Assembly (NCBI GenBank): GCA_937138955.1
Contig: CAKZPJ010000807.1
Coordinates: 1-8,506 of the forward strand
DNA: 8,506 bases
Source: an uncultured Flammeovirgaceae bacterium
GTDB taxonomy: Bacteria > Bacteroidota > Bacteroidia > Cytophagales > Cyclobacteriaceae
Reading direction: 5' to 3'
Part shown: piece by piece, positions 1-6,648 of the stretch
How the letters are laid out: the number at the start of each line of letters is the position of its first letter
Position numbering within the stretch: position 1 is the stretch's first letter
Notes under the pieces: model-generated
What the model was told of the DNA's origin: nothing
The model's database searches: none
The model's input: only the letters and a program-made list of their open reading frames with translations
Translations under genes and position numbers: made by a program

Positions 1-296
1 TTAATAACTGGTTCGTATTCCGAGAAGGGAATAATAGAAGCTGGGCGATTAAGTAGCTCGACGTGTGCTTGCTGCCAGCGCTGGTATATGGTGCGTAGAT
101 TGGATGAGTTACCGCGATCTTCGTAGAGTTTATATAGCTCTAGATTGATGCGCTGGCTAAACATTCGCTGGCGTCCGGCAATATTGATGTAGTGAGCATC
201 ATCTTTTATTTGCTGAAGGCAAAATTGAATAAATAGCTGATTAATAAGTAAGACCGTCGCAGCAATAATTGCGCCAATGATGTACTTTTTGGACAT
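1..296 (-). CDS. PilJ/NarX-type membrane sensor protein, N-terminal part (partial, runs off left edge)
   Basis: Reading leftward from an ATG at 296-294 gives 98 uninterrupted codons to the window edge. Residues about 6-27 (IIGAIIAATVLLINQLFIQF) form one hydrophobic membrane helix after a short Lys-containing start. Then comes DDAHYINIAGRQRMFSQRI at about residues 32-50, which closely resembles the conserved P-box-like helix of the type IV pili methyl-accepting chemotaxis transducer N-terminal domain, also found in NarX-like sensors. In known families this region is periplasmic and senses a ligand, and the C-terminus carries a histidine kinase, a methyl-accepting or a cyclase module. The output domain lies outside the window, so the type of signalling protein cannot be told. 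No purine-rich ribosome-binding site is visible. Family assignment rests on motif recall and is fairly secure; function is inferred. Confidence 0.75.
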   Translation of the reverse strand, partial: MSKKYIIGAIIAATVLLINQLFIQFCLQQIKDDAHYINIAGRQRMFSQRINLELYKLYEDRGNSSNLRTIYQRWQQAHVELLNRPASIIPFSEYEPVI

Positions 297-755
297 TGGA
301 AAGACAGGAAAGGTTCGCTCAAAACAACTAGTAAATCTACTTTAGCAGTACAACACTAGTAATAATTACTTAAATCATTAAGTATATTAATTTAACGTCA
401 CTAATATATAAGAATTACTAATCTAATTTGTACTATAGGTAAAATAATTCAATATAGTTGTGACTCATAGGGCTAACTATAAATTAGTATCTAACTAGGA
501 AGCTGTAAAGTCAATTGTACTAATCAATGATAAACCCTCGCTTTACACGAGTATATTTTTGGGGTTACTTACCTATTTAGCTTGATTTGGGCTACTTATA
601 TTGTCCAGGTTATAGAGCAACCTAAGAAAAATTAGCATTAACGTAAGATAAACTATTTGTCAGCTTAGTTACGATTATTCAGGTTATAGCCCCCCCGTTA
701 AACCATTCATTGGGATAGGTCGTTTTACAGATAGACGAAAGTAAACTCATATATT
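297..755. other. Long AT-rich intergenic region between divergent genes
   Basis: This stretch separates the leftward sensor gene from the rightward msrB and should hold both promoters. I see no open frame with protein-like composition and no convincing Bacteroidota promoter (TTTG with TAnnTTTG at proper spacing). It contains a small inverted repeat at 367-384, a 10-base direct repeat CAGGTTATAG at 606-615 and 680-689, and a run of seven C at 690-696. None has an assigned function. Confidence 0.5.
367..384. repeat. Short inverted repeat, TACTTAA / TTAAGTA
   Basis: Two perfect 7-base arms are separated by ATCA. The repeat lies 71 bases upstream of the sensor gene start, on the side where its promoter should be, so it could be an operator. 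It is AT-only apart from one pair, so chance is a real alternative. A similar TTACTTA/TAAGTAA palindrome occurs at 5667-5682. Confidence 0.25.
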
Positions 756-1388
756 ATGCAAACAATTAATTTAATATTTAATACAACACTGCTCGCATTT
801 GCAGTTTTGCTGGCAGCTTGCTCTCGCCAGCCGAGTACAGCTCAAAACAGCGAAGAAGATAAAAAAGTGGAAGTTACGGCTTCGGATTACGACGAACGCT
901 ACATTGGTATTTGGGTAAGCGGAAACTACGATTACCCTGTTCAAAAAAGTGAGCAAGAGTGGAAAGAAATGCTAACCGAAAGCGAATTTCACATTTTACG
1001 GGAAGAAGGCACCGAACGAGCGTTCACTAGTCCGCTCAACAATGTGAAGGAAGAAGGTATATTCTATTCAGCCGCTACCGGTCAGCCGTTGTTTCAATCA
1101 TCTACTAAGTTTAAATCGGGTACAGGTTGGCCGAGTTTCTACGAGCCTATCAGTAAAGATGCAGTCGTACTAAAAGAGGATAATCGCTACGGCATGACCC
1201 GTATTGAAGTAGTTGATAGTAGCAGCGGTTCTCATTTGGGACACGTTTTTCCCGATGGCCCTAAACCTACCGGATTGCGCTACTGCATGAATGGCGAATC
1301 TCTGCTGTTTGTAGCCAAAGGGCAAGAACCCCCAGCACTGGTTAAGGAATACTTAGAGAAATTCCCTGAAGAAAAGCCAGAGATTTGA
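756..1388 (+). CDS. msrB: Lipoprotein peptide-methionine (R)-S-oxide reductase, zinc-less one-Cys type
   Basis: This 210-residue protein should reduce methionine-R-sulfoxide in oxidised proteins outside the cytoplasm. Residues 1-22 form a lipoprotein signal ending in the lipobox LLAAC (Cys22). The MsrB domain covers about 62-190: it has SGTGWPSF at 121-128, [12 protein letters not shown] at 158-169, and GLRYC at 173-177, where Cys177 is the catalytic cysteine. Both zinc-binding CxxC pairs of many MsrB proteins are absent (SAATG at 105-109 and VDSSSG at 153-158). The position of the resolving cysteine in the Neisseria PilB MsrB domain (SGCGW) is Thr123. Cys22 and Cys177 are therefore the only cysteines, so recycling cannot use an internal disulfide with a second MsrB-domain cysteine. 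The ATG at 756 is the only start that keeps the signal peptide. It is a single gene, convergent with the dehydrogenase. Confidence 0.93.
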   Translation: MQTINLIFNTTLLAFAVLLAACSRQPSTAQNSEEDKKVEVTASDYDERYIGIWVSGNYDYPVQKSEQEWKEMLTESEFHILREEGTERAFTSPLNNVKEEGIFYSAATGQPLFQSSTKFKSGTGWPSFYEPISKDAVVLKEDNRYGMTRIEVVDSSSGSHLGHVFPDGPKPTGLRYCMNGESLLFVAKGQEPPALVKEYLEKFPEEKPEI

Positions 1389-1395
1389 TTGATAA

Positions 1396-1429
1396 TGGAT
1401 AGCTGATAATTTTATTCGTCTACTATCCA
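1396..1429. terminator. Possible bidirectional hairpin between convergent msrB and dehydrogenase genes
   Basis: TGGATAG (1396-1402) pairs perfectly with CTATCCA (1423-1429) around a 20-base AT-rich loop. It fills most of the 51-base gap between two convergent stop codons, where a shared terminator is expected. The loop is long and no T-run of note follows on either side, so this may instead be a leftover of a dispersed intergenic repeat. Confidence 0.3.
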
Positions 1430-1439
1430 CTTTCAATTG

Positions 1440-2399
1440 TTAATTGACCTTGTGAGGCGGTGTTGTTCCCTCAAAGTACGTGACTAAGTTGAGGACCGCT
1501 TCGTGTGCCATAGCAATCCGAGCTTCAATTGTTTCAGTGCCAATGTGCGGAGTTAGTACTACGTTTTCCAATTGAAGTAATTCATCGGGAATATGGGGCT
1601 CTTCTTCGAACACATCCAAACCGGCACCAGCGAGCTTTCCAGTTTGTAACCGTTCAATAAGAGCTCGTTCATCTACCACCGGACCTCGGGCGGTATTTAT
1701 TAAGTAGGCTGAAGGTTTCATCTTAGCAAGTTCCGTCGCACCGAGCAAATGGTGGGTGCTTTCGGTAAGGGGGGTATGTAGGCTAACCACATCCGATTGC
1801 TTCAGCAATTCATCTAACGAAACGTAACGCGCGCTTGACTGCCATTCAAAATGATCGAAGAGGCGGTTTCGCTGATAGTAAAGAATATTCATACCAAAAG
1901 TAATTGCCCGGCGGGCTACCGCTTGTCCAATCCTTCCTAATCCAATAATTCCCAGTGTTTTTCCGTAGAGTGAGTGTCCGGTATGCTGTTGCAACATACC
2001 CCAAATAGAGTCTGAATCGCCACTGCGGAGTTTACGGTCGCAGTATGTAATATTACGCAGAACCGAAAGCATCAATCCAAAGGCCGTTTCAGCTGTGGCC
2101 TCGGTAACTGCGGTAGGAGTGTTAGTGACTATAATCCCTTTTTGGGTAGCGTATTCTACGTCAATACTATCGTAGCCCACTCCGTAGTTAGCAATTATTT
2201 TTAGGTTAGAAGCTGCGTCAATTACATCAGCATCTACCGAAACATTAACGGCTAAGTAGCCATCAACCTCCGGAATTTTTTCCAAAATTTCTTCTCGGGA
2301 GAAGCTGCTCTTATCGGTAGGATAAATGACGTCAAAGTATTGTTTCAATGGTTTAAGTCCCGCTTCGGGCAAAGTGTACGATACCAGAATCTTCTTCAT
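1440..2399 (-). CDS. D-2-hydroxyacid dehydrogenase (glyoxylate/hydroxypyruvate reductase-like)
   Basis: This 319-residue cytoplasmic enzyme of the D-isomer-specific 2-hydroxyacid dehydrogenase family interconverts a 2-oxoacid and a D-2-hydroxyacid using NAD(P)H. The nucleotide-binding loop is GIIGLGRIG at about 150-158. The catalytic residues fit the usual triad: Arg238 in NTARGPVVD, Glu267 in DVFEEEP and His285 in TPHIG. The segment after the second beta strand, ILYYQRNR, resembles archaeal glyoxylate reductases (ILYYSRTR) and lacks the acidic residue that favours NADH, so NADPH use is possible. The substrate cannot be fixed from sequence: glyoxylate, hydroxypyruvate and other 2-oxoacids are all plausible. 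The ATG at 2399 is preferred over the in-frame TTG one codon earlier at 2402. The gene stands alone and converges on msrB. Confidence 0.9.
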   Translation of the reverse strand: MKKILVSYTLPEAGLKPLKQYFDVIYPTDKSSFSREEILEKIPEVDGYLAVNVSVDADVIDAASNLKIIANYGVGYDSIDVEYATQKGIIVTNTPTAVTEATAETAFGLMLSVLRNITYCDRKLRSGDSDSIWGMLQQHTGHSLYGKTLGIIGLGRIGQAVARRAITFGMNILYYQRNRLFDHFEWQSSARYVSLDELLKQSDVVSLHTPLTESTHHLLGATELAKMKPSAYLINTARGPVVDERALIERLQTGKLAGAGLDVFEEEPHIPDELLQLENVVLTPHIGTETIEARIAMAHEAVLNLVTYFEGTTPPHKVN

Positions 2400-2724
2400 C
2401 AATATTTAAAAGTAAACAGGGTAAAATGATGGGTAAAAAGTAAATGATAAACCAGACTATTACTAAAGAAATGAGTAAAACTTTTAAGTAATCACGCGCA
2501 AAGCTACATCAACTACATCTTGATAAGTAGCAGCATCAGGGTTGGCTCGAGCCATTACTCGTAATCCACTGAAAGTATTGTAGTAGAAGCGGGCTAATGC
2601 TTCCGTTCTGAGGTAAGAGCCGCAATCACCTGAAACCTTGATGGATAGCGGAAGTTTATTTATAACAACTTAGGAAATATTATCTGAAATTTTTATTCTG
2701 TTTAGTACTACACCAACGTAACCA
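2400..2724. other. Intergenic region with a regulator remnant and divergent promoters
   Basis: The region separates the leftward dehydrogenase from the rightward amidase. From 2484 to 2630 it carries a TetR-type C-terminal remnant, annotated separately. The part nearest the dehydrogenase (2412-2450) holds an imperfect repeated GGGTAAAAtGAT / GGGTAAAAaG sequence. The part nearest the amidase (2670-2724) is AT-rich and includes CTGTTTAGTAC at 2698-2708, which also occurs upstream of the TPR gene. No consensus promoter is clear. Confidence 0.55.
2484..2630 (-). pseudogene. C-terminal remnant of a TetR/AcrR-family transcriptional regulator
   Basis: Read leftward, 48 codons end at a TAA (2486-2484) and translate to a segment containing RTEALARFYYNTFSGLRVMA followed by RANPD and YQDVVDVALRVIT. 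The pattern ALARF-x(6)-GLxVxAxA-x(8)-DVVDVAL is typical of the last helices of TetR-family ligand-binding domains, which usually end just after this point. The open frame extends only to a TAA at 2670-2672 and has no usable ATG before this segment. The upstream 40 or so bases do not look like TetR. The DNA-binding helix-turn-helix and most of the ligand domain (about 140 residues) are missing, so the fragment cannot work as a regulator. The missing part was presumably lost in a deletion or rearrangement that joined it to the amidase upstream region. Confidence 0.75.
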
Positions 2725-4371
2725 ATGAAAAATATATACTTTCTTATCGCGCTTCTCTGTGCCTGTCAGCAAGAACCAAAACCAGAAACAATTATTCAGC
2801 CGTGGGTAGCTTACGATGAATCAAAAGAATTAGCAGAAAATGCTAACCACGAGTCTGAGAAAATGAGATTCAAGCTAATTCAATCACGTATCTCAGATAA
2901 GAACAAATTGTGGGAAGATATAGCCGATCAGATCAAGTTCTTTTCTGAAGAAGATTATCAGACGTTAAGCTCGCTCATTTTAGAGCAGAGCATTCCTACT
3001 ATTCAGAGGCATATCGAGGAAGGTGATCTTACTTACGAAAAGCTGGTTCAATGGTACTTGTACCGAATTGTTAGGTATGAAAATGATAGCAGCCAATACT
3101 TAAATAATATTACTGCAATTAATCCGAATGCGGTAAAAGAGGCTCAGAAGAAAGATGAGAACAGATCGGGGCAGGAGCACCCACTCTACGGAATGCCAGT
3201 GCTACTAAAAGATAATGTGAATTTTGGAGGTATGCCAACCACCGCCGGAACTCACTTGCTGAGAAACAATATTGCAGAAGATGCTTTCATCGTTGATAAG
3301 ATACAGGAGAAGGGCGGCATTATTTTAGGTAAAACTAATCTTAGCGAATGGGCCAACTATCTCTGTCTGGATTGTCCGAACGGCTATAGCGCAGTAGGTG
3401 GACAAACACTCAATCCTTACGGGCGGAAAGTGTTTGATACAGGAGGCTCAAGTTCGGGAAGTGGCTCCAGTATAGCAGCGAACTACGCGGTAGCAGCTAT
3501 TGGCACTGAAACCTCCGGCTCAATTCTTTCCCCTTCCAGTTCCAACTCTATTGTTGGTCTCAAACCTACTACAGGGTTGCTTAGTCGAGAAGGTATTGTT
3601 CCACTATCCAGCACTTTAGATACCCCGGGACCAATGACAAAAAGTGTCATCGATAATGCCATTTTACTTTCCGCCCTAACTGGCGAAGACCAAAATGATA
3701 GTGCTACTAAAGGCAGTCCCACCAACGTTACTTACTGGGAGGATTTAGAAAGCGGTAGTTTGGAGGGTGTAAGAGTTGGGGTTAATAAGAGCTTTATGGA
3801 TGATTCTATCTACCAAGAAAATATAGATAAAATTGAGTCTCTCGGAGGCATTGCCATTGAATTTGAACCCAAACAAATAGACTTTGATGGGTTTGTCGAT
3901 CTACTAAATGCCGACATGAAAATTGATTTACCAAATTACTTAAAAAAGCATGCGAACGAAGAAATTACGTTACGTTCCGTAGCCGGAATAGTGGATTACA
4001 ATCAAACTGATTCGCTAGACAAGATTCCGTATGGTCAAGGCCGCTTTGCTGGAATACTGGATACAGATCTCAGCAAAGAAGAATTGACTCAGCTACGTGA
4101 AAATCTACGGGAGAAAGGGGTAAGTTTTTTCGAAGAAGCCATGAGTAAGCATAAACTAGATTTTATATTATCGATCAATAATTGGAATGCTGGTCATGCG
4201 GCAATGGCAAATTATCCTTGTATTACTGTTCCTATGGGATACCGAGCCGACGGTCAACCCGTAGGCATTACATTTATTAGCCGACCTTTTGAGGAGGGTA
4301 AATTACTTAGAGTAGGCTATGCTTTTGAGCAAGCAACTAAAGCGAGAAGGTTACCTCAAGACTACCAGTAG
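2725..4371 (+). CDS. Lipoprotein amidase of the amidase-signature family
   Basis: The 548-residue product is an amidase-signature hydrolase predicted to cleave a carboxamide bond outside the cytoplasm. Residues 1-14 form a short signal with a lipobox-like LCAC (Cys14). Residues 30-150 are charged and helical. The catalytic Ser-cisSer-Lys triad is complete: Lys162 in GMPVLLKDN, cis-Ser242 in GGSSSGSGS, and nucleophile Ser266 in GTETSGSI, with Ser-Ser spacing of 24 as in characterised members. VGLKPTTGLLSREGIVP at 277-293 and the C-terminal PVGITFISRPFEE are also typical. The motifs resemble bacterial peptide amidases more than GatA, and there is no gatB or gatC nearby, so a tRNA amidotransferase role is unlikely. 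Substrate is unknown. It is a single gene, convergent with the TPR lipoprotein. Confidence 0.9.
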   Translation: MKNIYFLIALLCACQQEPKPETIIQPWVAYDESKELAENANHESEKMRFKLIQSRISDKNKLWEDIADQIKFFSEEDYQTLSSLILEQSIPTIQRHIEEGDLTYEKLVQWYLYRIVRYENDSSQYLNNITAINPNAVKEAQKKDENRSGQEHPLYGMPVLLKDNVNFGGMPTTAGTHLLRNNIAEDAFIVDKIQEKGGIILGKTNLSEWANYLCLDCPNGYSAVGGQTLNPYGRKVFDTGGSSSGSGSSIAANYAVAAIGTETSGSILSPSSSNSIVGLKPTTGLLSREGIVPLSSTLDTPGPMTKSVIDNAILLSALTGEDQNDSATKGSPTNVTYWEDLESGSLEGVRVGVNKSFMDDSIYQENIDKIESLGGIAIEFEPKQIDFDGFVDLLNADMKIDLPNYLKKHANEEITLRSVAGIVDYNQTDSLDKIPYGQGRFAGILDTDLSKEELTQLRENLREKGVSFFEEAMSKHKLDFILSINNWNAGHAAMANYPCITVPMGYRADGQPVGITFISRPFEEGKLLRVGYAFEQATKARRLPQDYQ

Positions 4372-4406
4372 AAAAAAAGAAAGAGAGGCTATAAACCTCT
4401 CTTCTT
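4372..4406 (-). terminator. Rho-independent terminator for the leftward TPR gene
   Basis: AAGAGAGG (4381-4388) and CCTCTCTT (4396-4403) pair perfectly over 8 bases around a 7-base loop, and the flanking A/T bases lengthen the stem. Read on the minus strand, the hairpin starts 7 bases past the TPR stop codon and is followed by TCTTTTTTT (complement of 4372-4380), a classic intrinsic terminator. On the plus strand the hairpin lies just after the amidase stop at 4371 but has only a weak T-tract, so it may serve that gene less efficiently. Confidence 0.85.
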
Positions 4407-4409
4407 AAA

Positions 4410-5561
4410 TTACATGCTTTCTAATTTGGTATCAATTTCCTCAGCTTTTTCGTTCATGTCGAGTTGCTGGTAAATGGTAGAAAGCGTTGAAAGTACCTTC
4501 TGATTATCTGGTTCTAAAGATTGTGATGTCTCCAAGTATGGAAGAGCTTTCTCGAAATACTCTTTGGCTTTGTTCTCAATTTCTTCGCCCTTTTCCTGGT
4601 ATTCCTTTAGATCCATATTATTGGCTTCAGCCAAGATTTCCGCTGCCTCATTATAATAGTAAGCTGCTAAATTAAAATTAGCGTCAAAGTACTGCGAATC
4701 TTTCTCGATAGACTTCTTGTAGCTTTCAACAGCCTGCTCGCCTTGGCCCATTTGCTCGTACAAATAACCTTGGTTGTAGTACAACATCGGGTTATCAGGT
4801 TCAGCATCAATAGCTTTAGTCAATTTCTGACCAGCCTCATCATACTTTTCACTATTAATCAACATAGTGATTTCTCGCTTTAAAAATTCCGGATCATCAG
4901 GAAAAGCAGTTTGGGCTTTTTGAAGGTAGGTTAATGCCTTCTCTTCATTCTTGTCTTCAACTAAATAGATATAAATCAGGCTATTATAAAAGTCTTTACT
5001 CTTGTAATCTAGCTCATCTATCAAGTAAGCGTAGTCGTCAGCTGCCGCCTGCACATCGCCTCCCTGTTGAGCCGAGATCCCACCGTAAATGTACGCTGTA
5101 GTATCATCAGGCATCGCCATTTTTGCTATGTCGAATAGTTTGATAGCTTCATCGTAGTCCTGCGATGAGTAAAGGGTTGCCCCTTCGTTAATGGCATTCG
5201 CCCATACCTGCTGAATCTGCTGATTAGCTTGAACCCCCAGTAGAGAAGTAGTGTCTTCCATTTCTGCAACTTTAGAATACCCCTCGTAGGCTTTTAGCAG
5301 TGGGTCTTCAGCATCTACCGAATTAGTAGAATCCGTGGCAATAGCCAGGTAAACATCACCGTAAGTCATCCATGCTTTAGGATCGAGCTGAGCTACTGAA
5401 TCTACCACGGCTGAGTCTATTAGTACTTTCGCTTCGGCTAAATCTCCAGTTTGAAGGGATGTGCCGGCTTTCCGAACATTAGCAGTAAGACCACTGGCAC
5501 AAGATTGAAGTAGCATAGGAACGACAATCAGCGCTAGAATTAAAAATTTGATCGGTTTCAT
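4410..5561 (-). CDS. TPR-repeat lipoprotein
   Basis: This is a 383-residue exported protein made mostly of tetratricopeptide repeats, which usually act as protein-protein docking scaffolds. Residues 1-21 are a lipoprotein signal with lipobox LLQSC (Cys21). TPR-like helix pairs are seen at about 33-60, 121-155, 156-188, 190-222, 224-257, 258-291 and 340-375. The clearest is YYNQGYLYEQMGQGEQAVES at about 261-280. A Glu/Lys-rich helical insertion lies at about 305-335. The start chosen is the ATG at 5561: an upstream in-frame ATG at 5654 would add 31 residues with no family-like content and would bury the signal peptide. The gene is divergent from the YhfK-like gene, with palindromes in the shared 147-base promoter region. 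The partner and process are unknown. Confidence 0.88.
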   Translation of the reverse strand: MKPIKFLILALIVVPMLLQSCASGLTANVRKAGTSLQTGDLAEAKVLIDSAVVDSVAQLDPKAWMTYGDVYLAIATDSTNSVDAEDPLLKAYEGYSKVAEMEDTTSLLGVQANQQIQQVWANAINEGATLYSSQDYDEAIKLFDIAKMAMPDDTTAYIYGGISAQQGGDVQAAADDYAYLIDELDYKSKDFYNSLIYIYLVEDKNEEKALTYLQKAQTAFPDDPEFLKREITMLINSEKYDEAGQKLTKAIDAEPDNPMLYYNQGYLYEQMGQGEQAVESYKKSIEKDSQYFDANFNLAAYYYNEAAEILAEANNMDLKEYQEKGEEIENKAKEYFEKALPYLETSQSLEPDNQKVLSTLSTIYQQLDMNEKAEEIDTKLESM

Positions 5562-5589
5562 TATTGTAGTTAGTTTATAAATTAAAAAA

Positions 5590-5606
5590 TGTTTAGGTAC
5601 TAAACA
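5590..5606. promoter_or_regulatory. Operator-like palindrome TGTTTAG-GTA-CTAAACA
   Basis: The two 7-base arms are perfect inverted repeats around GTA. The site begins 29 bases upstream of the TPR gene start and lies within the divergent region shared with the YhfK-like gene. Size and symmetry fit a dimeric helix-turn-helix repressor site. No regulator gene is adjacent in this window, and function is inferred only from symmetry and position. Confidence 0.4.
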
Positions 5607-5666
5607 GTTAAACCCGCATTCTGTTATAAATCCCTCAACATTTGGCAGAAACAAAATAGCTCGGTC

Positions 5667-5682
5667 TTACTTAACTAAGTAA
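5667..5682. promoter_or_regulatory. Operator-like palindrome TTACTTA-AC-TAAGTAA
   Basis: Two perfect 7-base arms flank AC. The site ends 26 bases before the ATG of the YhfK-like gene, where a repressor could overlap the promoter. A TTTG at 5641-5644 upstream resembles a Bacteroidota -33 element, but no matching -7 box is evident at the right spacing. The sequence is AT-rich, so chance symmetry cannot be excluded. Confidence 0.35.
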
Positions 5683-5708
5683 ATGTAAAATAGACAAATA
5701 GAAAAACC

Positions 5709-6359
5709 ATGAAGAAAATACTAATTATAGGAGCTAGCGGACAGATTGGAAAAATATTAACAAAACAATTGAGTAAGTCTGCTGATTTTGAGCCAATAGC
5801 ATTGTTTAGAAGTGAAGATCAGAAACAGTTTTTTGAGGAATTAGGGGTGGATTATCAAATCGTTAGCCTAGAAGATTCAGTAGATGAGATAGCCAAGGCA
5901 ATAAGCGATATAGATGCCGTCGTATTTTCGGCCGGATCGGGAGGGAAGACGGGTTACGATAAGACGCTGGCGATTGATCTGGACGGAGCGGCGAAAGCGA
6001 TGGATGCTGCTGAAAGAGTGGGAGTCAAGCGTTTCGTTATAGTTAGTGCCTTAAATACCGATAACCGAGACTTTTGGAACAATTCAGGAATGAAACCCTA
6101 CTACATTGCTAAGCATTACGCCGACCGCATCTTAAAATCTTCTAATTTGGACTATACCATTGTCCGGCCCGGTCAATTGCTAGACGATGCCGGTACCGGA
6201 AAAATTACCACCAATAACCCCGCCGCCAATAAGAGCGTACCTCGGGAAGATGTGGCTTCACTGATTGTAGAAGTACTGAAGCACGACCATACCATTGGTA
6301 AAATCATAGAGTTTAATCAGGGTGATACTCCCATTTGGGATGTTATTAAGGAGATTTAG
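5709..6359 (+). CDS. NAD(P)-binding atypical short-chain dehydrogenase, YhfK-like
   Basis: This 216-residue cytoplasmic protein has a Rossmann fold of the atypical SDR / NAD(P)H-binding group. The nucleotide loop GASGQIG is at 8-14. Arg34 in ALFRSE, after the second strand, favours NADP. FSAGSGGKTGYDKT (73-86), DLDGAAKAMDAA (90-101), IVSAL (111-115, Ser113), KPYYIAKHYAD (129-139, containing the Tyr131-x3-Lys135 pair) and IVRPG (151-155) follow closely what I recall of Bacillus subtilis YhfK, which is of similar length. These proteins are often called NAD-dependent epimerase/dehydratase or sugar epimerase family, but the true reaction is not established. The Ser-Tyr-Lys set suggests it may still be an oxidoreductase. 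It is divergent from the TPR gene and has no operon partner downstream. Confidence 0.9.
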   Translation: MKKILIIGASGQIGKILTKQLSKSADFEPIALFRSEDQKQFFEELGVDYQIVSLEDSVDEIAKAISDIDAVVFSAGSGGKTGYDKTLAIDLDGAAKAMDAAERVGVKRFVIVSALNTDNRDFWNNSGMKPYYIAKHYADRILKSSNLDYTIVRPGQLLDDAGTGKITTNNPAANKSVPREDVASLIVEVLKHDHTIGKIIEFNQGDTPIWDVIKEI

Positions 6360-6394
6360 TAGTGTGAACCTAAGTCTAATTAATAGCATCATTA

Positions 6395-6409
6395 ACCTTG
6401 TTATAAGGT
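6395..6409. repeat. Small hairpin downstream of the YhfK-like gene
   Basis: ACCTT (6395-6399) pairs with AAGGT (6405-6409) around GTTAT, 35 bases after the stop codon. There is no following T-run, so a terminator role is weak. Confidence 0.2.
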
Positions 6410-6530
6410 ACTGTTGATGAGTGTTTCTGTTTATAAAGTCTCTCGCTCTGTAACTTCTCGTCTATTGTGACTCTATCAAAAACCTTTCAGATACATCTAA
6501 ACCGTTATGGGTATTCTCTGTTTTAACAAT

Positions 6531-6641
6531 ATGAACGTTTTAGTGATTGGGCGAAAAAGGAAAAATCATTCATATATTGACTTTCTTCTGAGCAAAGATT
6601 CCGAAGTGTTATCCTTGACGAATACCCAAGGCGACCATTGA
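6531..6641 (+). CDS. Short 36-residue frame, possible truncated Rossmann-like N-terminus
   Basis: An ATG at 6531 opens 36 codons ending in TGA at 6639-6641. The product begins MNVLVIGRKRKNHSYIDFLL and continues to a strand-like SEVLSLTN. This beta-loop-helix-beta pattern looks like the first part of a nucleotide-binding or ATP-grasp-type protein, not random translation. It ends abruptly 7 bases before the stop of the convergent interrupted gene at 6649, which suggests that the rest of a larger gene was lost when the neighbouring DNA arrived. It could also be a genuine small protein or a chance frame. I do not recognise it with confidence and assign no function. Confidence 0.35.
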   Translation: MNVLVIGRKRKNHSYIDFLLSKDSEVLSLTNTQGDH

Positions 6642-6648
6642 CAATACA

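Noticed and set aside
771..956. Antisense frame inside msrB
   Set aside because: It lies entirely opposite a well-supported gene and has no recognisable protein features.
2400..2450. Tandem repeat or MITE upstream of the dehydrogenase (GGGTAAAA units)
   Set aside because: Only two imperfect low-complexity copies are present, with no terminal inverted repeats or target duplication.
3483..3725. Antisense frame inside the amidase
   Set aside because: It covers the conserved catalytic Ser region of the amidase on the other strand. Its openness follows from the codon pattern of the real gene.
5562..5654. N-terminal extension of the TPR protein from an ATG at 5654
   Set aside because: It would bury a clear lipoprotein signal peptide (lipobox LLQSC) behind 31 residues of non-family sequence and overlap both the likely promoter and the palindrome at 5590-5606.
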